A stretch of DNA of 64,000 nucleotides. Origin: Streptomyces rimosus subsp. rimosus. GTDB taxonomy: Bacteria > Actinomycetota > Actinomycetes > Streptomycetales > Streptomycetaceae. How positions within the stretch are numbered: the stretch's first letter is position 1; every line of letters begins with the position of its first letter. The notes below the pieces were generated by a model. It was not told where the DNA came from. It did not search any database and was given only the letters and a program-made list of their open reading frames with translations. Of this stretch, positions 1 to 8,330 are shown piece after piece. The position numbers were made by a program, and so were the translations under genes. The DNA lies in contig NZ_JOCQ01000014.1 of NCBI RefSeq assembly GCF_000720725.1, positions 62,001 through 126,000 of the forward strand, read 5' to 3'.

Positions 1-194
1 TCCACAGCGCCGTCGGCCGGACGGTAGGTACCCGGCCCCTCGGCTGTGGTGCGCCAGGCGCCGTGGTCCCCGTGCCGCAGCGACCAGTAGCGGAAGTCGT
101 CGGCGTGGGCGGGCGCTGCCGTGGTCAGCGCGAGAGTGCCCGCGGTGGCCGCCGCGGCCAGGCTGTAACTGATGGGTCCGACGCTGCGTTTCAT
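1..194 (-). CDS. Secreted SCO2322-family protein (N-terminal part, cut by window edge)
   Basis: Only the first 64 codons are present. The ATG at 192-194 (minus) opens a classic Sec signal peptide: KRS at the N-terminus, an Ala-rich hydrophobic core, and a cleavage site after APAHA near residue 31. The mature chain begins DDFRYWSLRHGDHGAW. That aromatic start after an AHA signal matches my recollection of the Streptomyces SCO2322 family, which in S. coelicolor lies beside ECF/CbiQ-type transporter genes; this fits the cobalamin gene facing it. The rest of the gene lies left of the window, so neither a cell-wall anchor nor an operon can be judged. Function unknown. Confidence 0.6.
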   Translation of the reverse strand, partial: MKRSVGPISYSLAAAATAGTLALTTAAPAHADDFRYWSLRHGDHGAWRTTAEGPGTYRPADGAV

Positions 195-460
195 GGTGTG
201 ATTCTTCCGTCTGCCCGGTGCGGCCCGCTGCGGTCGACTGCGGCCCGCTGCGGAGTTCAGGAAATTGCTGGGCTTCTCCAGGTGGGTGCCGCCGAGTTGC
301 GAGTGTACGTAGTCGGCCGCGGCAGGTTGAGCAGGCGGACCGCCCGCCCATTTCGGCAAGTTCCCGGGCGCCGACCGGATATCGGGGCCGTACCGTCCCG
401 CAGCCTGACGGTACTGTGCGGCACTGCACCGGAGATCCGGCTCGTACTGGAGGGGCAGCA
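195..460. other. Divergent intergenic region with a short direct repeat
   Basis: A 266-bp gap separates the secreted protein (minus) from the CobB-like gene (plus). It holds two direct copies of CGGCCCGCTGCGG at 221-233 and 241-253. I looked on both strands for a cobalamin riboswitch B12 box and saw none. A GGAGGGG ribosome site at 449-455 serves the GTG at 461. Confidence 0.4.
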
Positions 461-1891
461 GTGAAGAACACGGCCAGCGCCGATCCCGCACCGCGGTCGC
501 GGCCCGCTTTCGTCGTCGCCGCGACGCACAGCAGCGCAGGCAAGACGACTGTCACGGCCATCGTGCTGCGGCTCTTGCGTGAACGGGGGCTGAACGTACA
601 AGCCTTCAAGATCGGCCCTGACTTCATCGACCCCGGATACCACCGGGAGATCACCGGACGTCCGTCGATCAATCTGGACCTGTGGATGATGGGGGCCGAG
701 GGAGTGCGCCGCTCCTTCAGCCGCTGGTCCGCGGAGGCGGACGTGTGCGTGATCGAGGCCATGGGCGGGCTGTACGACGGGGAGAACGGCACGGAGAAGG
801 GAAGCGCGGCGCACATCGCCAAGCTCCTCGGCGTTCCCGTCGTGGTCGTCATGGACGTATGGGGGATGACGCGTACGTCCGGAGCCGTCCTCGGCGGCCT
901 GCTGGCCTTCGACCCCGAGGTCCGGATCGCGGCATGCGTCCTGAACCAGGTCGGCAGCCGCACCCATGCCGAGATGGTGCTCACCGCGCTGCCGGGTCAC
1001 CTGCGGGAACTCGTGGCCGGCTGGGTCGAGCGCAGCGAGCATCTGCGGGTCCACGAGCGGCACCTCGGGCTGACCACGGTCGAGGAGAACCCGACCGGCG
1101 CCGCGGAACGCGCCCGCGCGCAGGCCGCTTCCGGCCGCACGGTGGGCCTGGACGCACTGCTGGCCGCCACCCGCACCGCGCTGCCCCGCCCCGCCGGAAC
1201 ACCCGCACAGCGTCCGCCACGCGGAACCGGCCCCGGCGCGCCCCGCGTGCGGCTGGCGGTGGCCCGTGACGCCGCGTTCTGTTTCTACTACGAGGAGAAC
1301 CTGGGCGCGCTGGAGGAGGCCGGGTTCACGGTGGTGCCGTTCCGGCCCACGGTCGATCCCCGGTTGCCGGATGACGTCGCCGCGGTCTACCTCGGCGGTG
1401 GCTATCCGGAGAGTTTCACCGCCGAGCTGGCTGCCAACCGCTCACTCGCGCAAGAGCTGAAAGCACGTGCCGGGCACGGAATGCCGGTCTACGCAGAGTG
1501 CGGCGGGATGATGTATCTCGCCCGGTCGCTGGCCGACTTCGACGGAAACAGCGCGGCCATGGCCGGTGTCCTCCCGATCGATGTGGTGATGGACCGCCAG
1601 TACCTCTCCATCCATTACGTGGACGTCCGCACACAGGCGCCGTCCCCGCTCGGCGGGACGGGGCAGCGGGCCCGGGGCCAGGAGTTCCACCAGTCCCGTA
1701 TCACCACTGCCGATATCGAGCCCAATCTGTACGAGGTGACGACGAGCACGGGCGAACGCCGCCCTGCGGGGTTTCTGCTCGACAACGTAGCGGCCAGCTA
1801 CATCCACCTCCATTTCGGCACGCACCCGGAAATCCCGCGCAATTTCCTGAGCGCTGCTCTGGAGTACTCGAAGAAGGAGCCCGCCCTATGA
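461..1891 (+). CDS. cobB: Cobyrinate a,c-diamide synthase (CobB/CbiA family)
   Basis: A 476-residue ATP-dependent amidotransferase that transfers glutamine nitrogen to the a and c carboxylates of cobyrinic acid (or hydrogenobyrinic acid) in the corrin pathway. The N-terminal domain has the P-loop THSSAGKTT (about residues 22-30) and the fold shared with dethiobiotin synthetase. The C-terminal class I glutaminase domain has the nucleophile in YAECGGMMY (Cys347) and the usual late His-containing tail (SYIHLHFGTH). The GTG at 461 is chosen because GGAGGGG lies 5 nt upstream and the P-loop then begins at the expected depth; an ATG at 218 would add 81 residues of atypical composition. Only 14 bases separate it from the next gene. 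No other corrin gene is visible here. Confidence 0.88.
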   Translation: MKNTASADPAPRSRPAFVVAATHSSAGKTTVTAIVLRLLRERGLNVQAFKIGPDFIDPGYHREITGRPSINLDLWMMGAEGVRRSFSRWSAEADVCVIEAMGGLYDGENGTEKGSAAHIAKLLGVPVVVVMDVWGMTRTSGAVLGGLLAFDPEVRIAACVLNQVGSRTHAEMVLTALPGHLRELVAGWVERSEHLRVHERHLGLTTVEENPTGAAERARAQAASGRTVGLDALLAATRTALPRPAGTPAQRPPRGTGPGAPRVRLAVARDAAFCFYYEENLGALEEAGFTVVPFRPTVDPRLPDDVAAVYLGGGYPESFTAELAANRSLAQELKARAGHGMPVYAECGGMMYLARSLADFDGNSAAMAGVLPIDVVMDRQYLSIHYVDVRTQAPSPLGGTGQRARGQEFHQSRITTADIEPNLYEVTTSTGERRPAGFLLDNVAASYIHLHFGTHPEIPRNFLSAALEYSKKEPAL

Positions 1892-1905
1892 GATCGGAGA
1901 AATAA

Positions 1906-3642
1906 TTGAACCGGATCGCGCTGTTCCGCCGCCGTCGGCTCCGGTCGGTCGTGGTGGCGGCCCTCCTGGCCGGACTGATTCCCCTGCTGCCGGGCCACGA
2001 ACCCACGAGCGCCGCCGCATCGAGCGGATCACCGGCACCCAAGACCCTCAAGACCGCGACGATTCACTTCGCCCCGGAGGAAGGGAAGGTGGACGACAAC
2101 CGCGCCAAGATGGTCGAGCTGGCCGGCCGGGCAGCCGGCAAGGGCGCCAAGCTCATCGTGCTGCCCGAGATGGCCACCAGCGGCTACTCCTTCTTCAGCC
2201 GCGCGGAGATGTCCAAGGCCGCGGAACAGGTCCCCGGGAAGACAACCGACGCACTCGGCGCCGTCGCCAGACAACACCGCGCCTACATCGCGTTCGGCAT
2301 GCCCGTGCACGATCCGGACACCAATCGCTACTACAACTCGGCCGTGCTCCTCGGCCCGGACGGCGAGACCCGCGGCGTATACCGCAAGCGCAACCACCTG
2401 ATCGAATCCTCGTACAACGCGTCGAGCTTCGACCGGATCCCGACCTTCGACACCGAATACGGCCGGATGGCGCTGGTCATCTGCTCCGACATGTTCAACT
2501 CCCAGTTCCCCAGAGCGGCCGCGGTGCAGGGAACGGACATCCTCATCGCGCCCGCGAACGTCGGGATCGACACGGATTTCGTGCGCGTCCGGACCTTCGA
2601 GAACGACTTCTCCATGATTGTCGCGAACCGCTGGGGAAAGGGAACCAAGGGGACCAAGCCCGAGGTGTTCACGCAGAACACCTTCACCGTGCCGTCGCCG
2701 TTCCCCTACGATTTCGACCTGGGGTCGCGCAGCCTCATCATGACCCATGACGGCAGGGTTCTCTCGGACGTGAGCGGCCGGCCCGATCAGATCGGCTACG
2801 GTGAGATCCCCGTGCGCACGTCACGCACCTTCCCGGTGGAGCGCAAACCCGCGATGTACTCCCTGATGGGCCAGGACACCCTGGAGCCCTATACGCAGAA
2901 GCAGTTCCAGCAGCCCGCGCCGACCACGTTCACCGCCGCCGCTGTCGACCCGGGCGCCGGCGCGACCCCCTGGCAGGCCGCCCTCGATGCCGCAGCCAAA
3001 GCCACCTCCCAGGCCGAGTCCTCCGGCAAGAAGCTGCGCCTGATCGTCTTCCCGGCCGACTACTTCCCCGGCCCCGACACGGCGGGCCTCGCGAAGCTGA
3101 AGTCCTTCGCCACCGGCCACCGGACCGACCTGCTCATCCACTACCCGGCCACCGGCACCGAGGTGCCCAAGAGCACCCTGATCACCTCGACGGGGCAGTC
3201 CTACGACTACAGGCGCACGCACCACAAGCGCGGCGAAACGCTCCGCAAGGACCGGCTGTCGAACGACTACCTGGTCATCGACCGCGACTACGCACGGCTC
3301 GCCCTCATGCAGGACGTCGACATGATGCCGCCCGAGACCGCCCAGGTCCTCGCCCGGATGGGAGTCGACGTCGTCGCGATGAACAGCGACGGGAGCGACC
3401 CGGTCCGCAGCGCCCTCTGGAAGAGCCGCACCGGTGACTACCTGCACATCGTCACCGCCAACAAGTCCGGACCCGAGGGGATCTACCTCGGCGGCTACAA
3501 GGCGGATCCCAGCTTCACCGAGGACGAAGGCACCGTGATCCGCGACCTCACCACCGGCGATGTCCGCGCCAAGCCCTCGGCCCGCTTCTTCGACCCCACC
3601 ACCATCCTCCAGCCCTGTCAGGAGGAAGCCCGCACCTGCTAG
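1906..3642 (+). CDS. Secreted nitrilase-superfamily protein with two CN-hydrolase domains, the second degenerate
   Basis: A 578-residue protein starting at TTG 1906 (GGAGA just upstream), with an N-terminal RRRRLRS plus hydrophobic stretch that reads as a signal peptide. Residues about 47-300 form a carbon-nitrogen hydrolase domain with the complete triad: Glu88 in LPEMATSGY, Lys161 in YRKRNHL and Cys193 in VICSDMFN. Residues about 310-560 repeat the fold pattern (VFPADYFPGPD, HKRGETLRK, LMQDVDMM), but Asp stands where the Cys should be and the Glu is missing, so the second half is probably structural. Vanin/biotinidase-type amidases also work outside the cell; the substrate here cannot be named. 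Tight spacing (14 bp) suggests co-transcription with the corrin gene. Confidence 0.8.
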   Translation: MNRIALFRRRRLRSVVVAALLAGLIPLLPGHEPTSAAASSGSPAPKTLKTATIHFAPEEGKVDDNRAKMVELAGRAAGKGAKLIVLPEMATSGYSFFSRAEMSKAAEQVPGKTTDALGAVARQHRAYIAFGMPVHDPDTNRYYNSAVLLGPDGETRGVYRKRNHLIESSYNASSFDRIPTFDTEYGRMALVICSDMFNSQFPRAAAVQGTDILIAPANVGIDTDFVRVRTFENDFSMIVANRWGKGTKGTKPEVFTQNTFTVPSPFPYDFDLGSRSLIMTHDGRVLSDVSGRPDQIGYGEIPVRTSRTFPVERKPAMYSLMGQDTLEPYTQKQFQQPAPTTFTAAAVDPGAGATPWQAALDAAAKATSQAESSGKKLRLIVFPADYFPGPDTAGLAKLKSFATGHRTDLLIHYPATGTEVPKSTLITSTGQSYDYRRTHHKRGETLRKDRLSNDYLVIDRDYARLALMQDVDMMPPETAQVLARMGVDVVAMNSDGSDPVRSALWKSRTGDYLHIVTANKSGPEGIYLGGYKADPSFTEDEGTVIRDLTTGDVRAKPSARFFDPTTILQPCQEEARTC

Positions 3643-3751
3643 GGCGGTGACCGGAAGGCCCGCCGGGGCCGACGGGGCGCCGCGGCAGCGGCCTCCGCCC
3701 GGCGGGCCGCGCCACGAGGCGTCGGCCCGCCGGGAACCGGAGCCGGCCGGT
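3643..3751. other. Convergent intergenic region with GC-rich dyad
   Basis: Between two converging stop codons, roughly CCCGCCGGGGCCGAC near 3658-3672 can pair imperfectly with GTCGGCCCGCCGGG near 3720-3733. This could be a shared bidirectional terminator. Pairing is imperfect and was judged by eye only. Confidence 0.35.
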
Positions 3752-4615
3752 TCACCGGGAGCGTATGACGGTCTCCAACTCCTCCTGGACGGTCTTGGCG
3801 GGGCGGCCGATGACGGCTCCCAGCGTGGGATCGGTGACGTCGAATTCGCCGTTGCGCGATGCGGCGAACATCGTCAAGGAGAACTCCGCGGCTTGCCGCG
3901 GCATCCCCCCGGCGACTGCCGCGGCGATCCACTCGTCGTCGTCCATGACGACCCGGGTGACGGCCCGGCCGGTGATACGGCTGAGGACGCCGGCGACATC
4001 GGCGAAGTCCAGCGTCTGAGGGGCTGTCAGCGGCGGAGTGATCCCTTCCAGCACCCCGTCTCCGGCCAGTGCGAGAGCCGCGGCTTCTGCCAGGTCCTCG
4101 TGGGCCGTCCAGGACACCGGTCCGTCCTGCGGCACCGCGAGCGTGCCGGTACGGAGCGCCGCGCCGATGTAGGGGCCCAAGGCGGAGGCGTAGAACCCGT
4201 TGCGAAGAGCGGTGTAGGGGACTCCTTGCCGCTTGAGGTGCTCCTCGGTGGCCGCGTGGACCCTCTGCGGCGGGAAGAGCGACAGGGGAGAGGCGGCCTG
4301 GTGGCTGGTGTACAGGATGTGCCGGGCACCCGCCTCGCGCGCCGCGTCGATGGCGGCGCTGTTGGCGGTCGACGCGCCGTCGCCTCGGATGGCCGCGGAG
4401 ACGACCAGCACGCGCTCGGCGCCTTCGAACGCGTGCTCAAGGGTGCCGGGTTCGGTGAAATCTCCCGACCGGACCCGGACGCCGCGCGCGGCGAGGCCGG
4501 CGGCCTTGCGCACGTCGCGCACGCTCACGCCGATCCTTTCGGCCGGCACCCGCTCCAGCAGGCGGTTGACGATCAGCTGCCCGAGACGTCCGGTGGCTCC
4601 CGTGACGATCAGCAT
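3752..4615 (-). CDS. NmrA-like NAD(P)-binding oxidoreductase
   Basis: A 287-residue atypical short-chain dehydrogenase of the NmrA/QOR2 type. The N-terminus LIVTGATGRLGQLIV is the dinucleotide-binding GATGxLG motif. VRSGDFTEPGTLEHAF and LVVSAA are typical of the family, as is the absence of a usable YxxxK catalytic pair, so it may be a quinone/NADPH oxidoreductase or a redox sensor. It diverges from a TetR regulator gene across 195 bp, the usual layout for a TetR-controlled detoxification gene. Start ATG at 4613-4615. Confidence 0.82.
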   Translation of the reverse strand: MLIVTGATGRLGQLIVNRLLERVPAERIGVSVRDVRKAAGLAARGVRVRSGDFTEPGTLEHAFEGAERVLVVSAAIRGDGASTANSAAIDAAREAGARHILYTSHQAASPLSLFPPQRVHAATEEHLKRQGVPYTALRNGFYASALGPYIGAALRTGTLAVPQDGPVSWTAHEDLAEAAALALAGDGVLEGITPPLTAPQTLDFADVAGVLSRITGRAVTRVVMDDDEWIAAAVAGGMPRQAAEFSLTMFAASRNGEFDVTDPTLGAVIGRPAKTVQEELETVIRSR

Positions 4616-4654
4616 CGATGGCTCCCCTCTGACGCTGTTTCCAGCGGAAGGTGA

Positions 4655-4780
4655 AAATTGATAACAGTGATACTACCGCTGGAAGCGCTTCGTGCGCTCG
4701 TCCGATTCCCGGCCTGGTAGGTGCCAGGTGTGACGCACGGCCGCACGGTGGATGGCCGGCCGTATCAGCGATAACATCAC
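4655..4780. promoter_or_regulatory. Candidate TetR operator region
   Basis: GATAACA occurs at 4660-4666 and again at 4770-4776, and the second copy is preceded by the small dyad TATC-AGC-GATA (4763-4773). These AT-rich words stand out in GC-rich surroundings between the NmrA-like gene and the TetR gene. A regulatory role is inferred from position only. Confidence 0.35.
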
Positions 4781-4810
4781 CCGTCACACCCGGGCGGTAC
4801 CATCGCCTCC

Positions 4811-5497
4811 ATGGCATCGAACACGCAGCGGCGGGACCTCACCCGGGACCGCATCGTGAAGGCAGCGGCCGGCCTGCTGCGCGAGCAAGGGCCGGTCGCG
4901 GTGACCACGCGCCGCGTGGCCCACGAGGCGGGGCTGCAGCCCCCCGCTCTGTACCGCTTCTTCCAGGACAAGGACGAACTGCTGGACGCCGCCGCGGAGC
5001 ATGTCTTCGCCGAGCACGTGGCGGGCAAGCAGGCCGCCGCGCCCTCGGACGATCCCGTGGCGGACCTCCGCGCCGGATGGAACACGCAGATCAGCTTCGG
5101 CCTGGCCAACCCGTACGTCTACGGACTGCTGCTCGACCCGGCCCGCGCGCGCGACGCCCCCGCGCAGGCCATGGGGATGCGGGTCCTCGCCGAGCGGGTG
5201 CACAGGATCGCCGCCGCCGGGCGGCTCCGGGTGAGCGAGGAACGCGCCGTCAACCTCATCCACTCGGCAGGAGTCGGAACCGTCCACACCCTCTTGACCC
5301 TGCCACCGGAGCACGACGACCCGCACCTGGCCGACGCGGCCTTCGACGCCGTCGCCCGCGCCATCCTCACGGATGAGCCCGCTGTCTCCGTCCAGGACCA
5401 GGCAGCCGTCGTCGCGGCCTTCCGCACCCTCGTGCCCGAACTGCCCGGTCTCAGCGAAGCCGAGGCCGCGCTTCTCGACGAGTGGCTGCGACGCTGA
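4811..5497 (+). CDS. TetR/AcrR-family regulator
   Basis: A 228-residue repressor-type protein. Residues about 12-58 carry the TetR helix-turn-helix (RDRIVKAAAGLLREQG, TTRRVAHEAGLQPPALYRFF). The rest is the helical ligand-binding domain and has no recognisable effector class. It starts at ATG 4811 without a strong Shine-Dalgarno, possibly from a leaderless or short-leader message. Its divergent partner is the NmrA-like gene, its probable target. The phosphonate operon begins 280 bp downstream, so control of that operon is possible but unsupported. Confidence 0.88.
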   Translation: MASNTQRRDLTRDRIVKAAAGLLREQGPVAVTTRRVAHEAGLQPPALYRFFQDKDELLDAAAEHVFAEHVAGKQAAAPSDDPVADLRAGWNTQISFGLANPYVYGLLLDPARARDAPAQAMGMRVLAERVHRIAAAGRLRVSEERAVNLIHSAGVGTVHTLLTLPPEHDDPHLADAAFDAVARAILTDEPAVSVQDQAAVVAAFRTLVPELPGLSEAEAALLDEWLRR

Positions 5498-5636
5498 TCC
5501 AGGCAGTCGTACAGCGAGCGGCGCACCGGCCGCTGGGCCCGGACGCAGTGGCTGCGGTTTCCGTCCCGCGCCGTCAACACCGGAACTCGGTTGGTGCGAA
5601 GGCTTATCAAATTATTGCCCGATGAAATCGGTGACC

Positions 5637-5712
5637 GGGGGCCAGGCGGCCCCTGGGTGTGGCATATGGCAATTCTTTACTTGACGTTGAACGTCGAGTT
5701 ATGGCTACGCTA
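5637..5712 (+). promoter_or_regulatory. Candidate promoter and operator of the phosphonate operon
   Basis: The 279-bp gap before the first phosphonate gene contains an AT-richer patch. A possible -35 TTGACG (5681-5686) and possible -10 TACGCT (5706-5711) are 19 bp apart. The perfect 13-bp dyad GACGTT-G-AACGTC (5683-5695) overlaps the -35. Just upstream GGGGCC-AGGC-GGCCCC (about 5638-5653) forms a hairpin that may end the TetR transcript. Assignment is by eye. Confidence 0.4.
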
Positions 5713-5776
5713 AGTACAGGTGAAGTCGCGGAGCGTGCGCGACAATGGTCGCTGCGACGGAAGGCGATGAGCGCCC

Positions 5777-7177
5777 ATGAATGAAATCTTCAGCGGCGGG
5801 CGCTGGTTGCCGGTTGACCGTACGTCCGATGTGATCAACCCGTATACCGGCGAGACGGTGGGACGGATGGCGCGGGCGGAGCCGGGCCAGGCGGTGGCTG
5901 CCGCCCGGTCCGCCGCGCGTTTCCGGTGCGGTTCGCCGGCTCATGAGCGAGCCGCTGTTCTCCGGCGTGCCGCCGAGGAGATTCACGCCTCGTCCGAGGT
6001 ATTCATCCGGTCGATCGTCGAAGAGACCGGAAACGCTCACAAGGATGCCGTCAGTGAGGTGCGGCGCGCCATCGCGCAGCTGCGTTTCGGCGCCGAAGAA
6101 GCCAAGCGTTTGACCGGTGAGAGCATCGCGACGGACGTCACGGATTACGCGGCCCGCAGGCTCGCGGTGACCTTGCCCGAACCGCTCGGCCTGATTTGCG
6201 CCATCACTCCGTTCAACCGTCCGCTCAATCAGGTCGTCACCAAAGTGGTGCCCGCCGTGGCGGCAGGCAACAGCGTCATCGTCAAACCGTCGGAGAAAGC
6301 GCCGCTGACCGCCGGCCTGTTCGTCCGGGCCCTGCTGGACAGCGGACTGCCGGCCGGTCAGATCGCGCTGGTCACCGGTGACCCGCTGGAGGTCGGCGAG
6401 GCGCTGGTGAGCTGCGAATACGTCGACATGGTGACGTTCACCGGCAGCGCCGCGGTCGGACAGCGGATCGCCCGCCGTATCGGCATGATCCGCAGCGCCT
6501 TCGAACTCGGGGACAGCGGCGCACTGATCGTGGCCGATGACGCCGATCTGCCGGCGGCCGTCACCGCCGCCACGGCGGGGGCGTACGCGACGGCAGGGCA
6601 GTCGTGCCGCGGCGTGAAGCGGATCCTGGTGCACGAGCAGGTCGCCGACGAGTTCGTCCGCATGCTGGTCGCGGCGACCGAGCGGCTGGTGGTGGGCGAT
6701 CCGCGCGACCCCGGCACCGATATCGGGACACTGATCGACGAGCCGGCGGCCGTACGGGTGGAGCAGCGGGTGGCCGAGGCTGTGGACGGCGGTGCACAAG
6801 TACTGACCGGGGGCAGGCGCCGCGGGGCACAGTTCTGGCCGACGGTGCTGGACCACGTCGACCGCGCCGCACCGCTGGTGTGCGAGGAGACCTTCGGCCC
6901 GTGCGCCCCGCTGGTACGGGTCAAGGACCTCGATGACGCGGTGGACTACCTCAACGCCGGCCGGGTCGGCCTGCAGGCCGGGGTGTTCACCCGGCGGATC
7001 GACGACGCGATGCGAGCCGCCCGCGCGTTGCAGGTCGGTGCCGTCATCATCAACGGCGGCCCGCAGTTCGAGTCGCCCAACATCCCCTTCGGCGGGGTCA
7101 AGGACAGCGGCCACGGCCGCGAGGGCGTGCGCTACGCCATGCGGGAGATGACCCGCATCAAGACCCTGGTGCTGTAA
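5777..7177 (+). CDS. phpJ: PhpJ-like aldehyde dehydrogenase (putative phosphonoformaldehyde dehydrogenase)
   Basis: A 466-residue NAD(P)-dependent aldehyde dehydrogenase. It has the catalytic Asn in ITPFNRPLN, the Glu in FELGDSGA and the nucleophilic Cys in AGQSCRGVKRI, plus the C-terminal FGGVKDSGHGREG signature. The ELGDSG/GQSCRGVKR variant is that of the group containing PhpJ of phosphinothricin clusters, proposed to oxidise phosphonoformaldehyde to phosphonoformate. It opens a seven-gene plus-strand run that includes PEP mutase and HEPD. GGAAGG about 13 nt upstream precedes the ATG; the nearer ATG at 5767 runs into a stop. The alternative is phosphonoacetaldehyde dehydrogenase (giving phosphonoacetate), which needs the same family; the HEPD and PhpE-like neighbours favour phosphonoformaldehyde. 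Confidence 0.8.
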   Translation: MNEIFSGGRWLPVDRTSDVINPYTGETVGRMARAEPGQAVAAARSAARFRCGSPAHERAAVLRRAAEEIHASSEVFIRSIVEETGNAHKDAVSEVRRAIAQLRFGAEEAKRLTGESIATDVTDYAARRLAVTLPEPLGLICAITPFNRPLNQVVTKVVPAVAAGNSVIVKPSEKAPLTAGLFVRALLDSGLPAGQIALVTGDPLEVGEALVSCEYVDMVTFTGSAAVGQRIARRIGMIRSAFELGDSGALIVADDADLPAAVTAATAGAYATAGQSCRGVKRILVHEQVADEFVRMLVAATERLVVGDPRDPGTDIGTLIDEPAAVRVEQRVAEAVDGGAQVLTGGRRRGAQFWPTVLDHVDRAAPLVCEETFGPCAPLVRVKDLDDAVDYLNAGRVGLQAGVFTRRIDDAMRAARALQVGAVIINGGPQFESPNIPFGGVKDSGHGREGVRYAMREMTRIKTLVL

Positions 7178-7290
7178 CCGGCACCGCCGCGCCACCGCGC
7201 GGTGCCGGAGCCCGTTCCGGGTGGTCCGCCGAGACCGCCCCGTACCGAAGACGCCCGTCTTCTCTCCAGTGCACAGTGAGGTGATGCCGT

Positions 7291-8307
7291 ATGCCCGTCG
7301 TCGTGTACACCGACCCCGCGTGGGTGATCGGTCCCGACGGCACCGTGGACGCGCGCCGTGCCGACATCGAACGTGAGGTGTACGGCACGGACATCCAGGT
7401 GCGGTTCGGTCCCCGCCGGGACGGCGCCTACGACGTCTCCGGCGCAGCGTTCCTGGACGCCGTGCGCGGAGCCGACGCGGTCGCCATCTACCGCGCGCAG
7501 ATCACCGAGGAGGTGGCCGACGCGCTGACACCGGGCTGCCGGGTCGTCGCCCGCCAGGGCGTCGGCACCGACAACCTCAACGCCGGGCTGCTGGAACGCC
7601 ACGGGATCTTCGGCTTCAACGTGCCCGACTACTGCGTCGACGAGGTGAGCAGCCACACCGTGGCCATGCTGCTGGCCCTGGAACGCGGACTGACCACCCA
7701 GGACGGCCTGGTCAAGCAGGGGCGGTGGAGCATCCACGGCGGCGGTGTCCCCCGGCGCACCGGTGATCTCAGCGTCGGCATCGTCGGCTTCGGCCGTATC
7801 GGCCGTGCCACCAGCCGTAAACTCCAGCCCCTCTACCGGCGGGTGCTGGCCTTCGACCCCTACGTGCACGACGACCTGATGCGCGGGTACGGGGTCGAGG
7901 GCCGGCCCTCACTGGCCGAGCTGTTCTCCGACGCGGACGCCGTCGTGCTGCACGCTCCGTTGGACGACAGCACCCGGCACCTGGTCAACCACGAGTCGTT
8001 GCGGCCCCTGCGGCGCGGTGCCCTGCTGGTCAACACCGCCCGGGGCGGACTGGTACAGCCCGAAGCGGTCCTGGAGGGGCTGCGGAGCGGGCGGCTGGGC
8101 GGCTACGGCTCCGATGTGTTCACCCCGGAGAACCCCTGCGACCACCCGGTGAACAAGGAAATCCTCACCCTGCCCAACACGGTGGTCACCGCACACCGGG
8201 CGTTCCTGTCCGATGCCTCGGAGCGCAGCCAGCGGCTGCGGGTCGCGGAGGAGATCCGGCGCGTCCTGCTGGGCGGCCGGCCGCCGCTCTTCGGCCGGCT
8301 GGCCTAG
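7291..8307 (+). CDS. phpE: PhpE-like D-2-hydroxyacid dehydrogenase (putative hydroxymethylphosphonate dehydrogenase)
   Basis: A 338-residue member of the D-isomer-specific 2-hydroxyacid dehydrogenase family. The Rossmann motif is GIVGFGRIGRA. The catalytic Arg sits in NTARGGLV, Glu in SDVFTPENP and His in VTAHRAFLS, so the active site is complete. In phosphinothricin biosynthesis the related PhpE oxidises hydroxymethylphosphonate. Here the gene lies between the PhpJ-like and PhpC-like genes, so the same step is the natural reading. GAGGTGA precedes the ATG at 7291. The 113-bp gap before it is the longest within the operon and could hold a secondary promoter. A generic phosphoglycerate/lactate dehydrogenase role cannot be excluded from sequence alone. 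Confidence 0.8.
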   Translation: MPVVVYTDPAWVIGPDGTVDARRADIEREVYGTDIQVRFGPRRDGAYDVSGAAFLDAVRGADAVAIYRAQITEEVADALTPGCRVVARQGVGTDNLNAGLLERHGIFGFNVPDYCVDEVSSHTVAMLLALERGLTTQDGLVKQGRWSIHGGGVPRRTGDLSVGIVGFGRIGRATSRKLQPLYRRVLAFDPYVHDDLMRGYGVEGRPSLAELFSDADAVVLHAPLDDSTRHLVNHESLRPLRRGALLVNTARGGLVQPEAVLEGLRSGRLGGYGSDVFTPENPCDHPVNKEILTLPNTVVTAHRAFLSDASERSQRLRVAEEIRRVLLGGRPPLFGRLA

Positions 8308-8330
8308 CGGACGGGTACGGAAGGAGCATC

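Noticed and set aside
195..460. Cobalamin riboswitch before the CobB-like gene or the secreted protein gene
   Set aside because: No B12 box or the conserved core could be found by eye on either strand.
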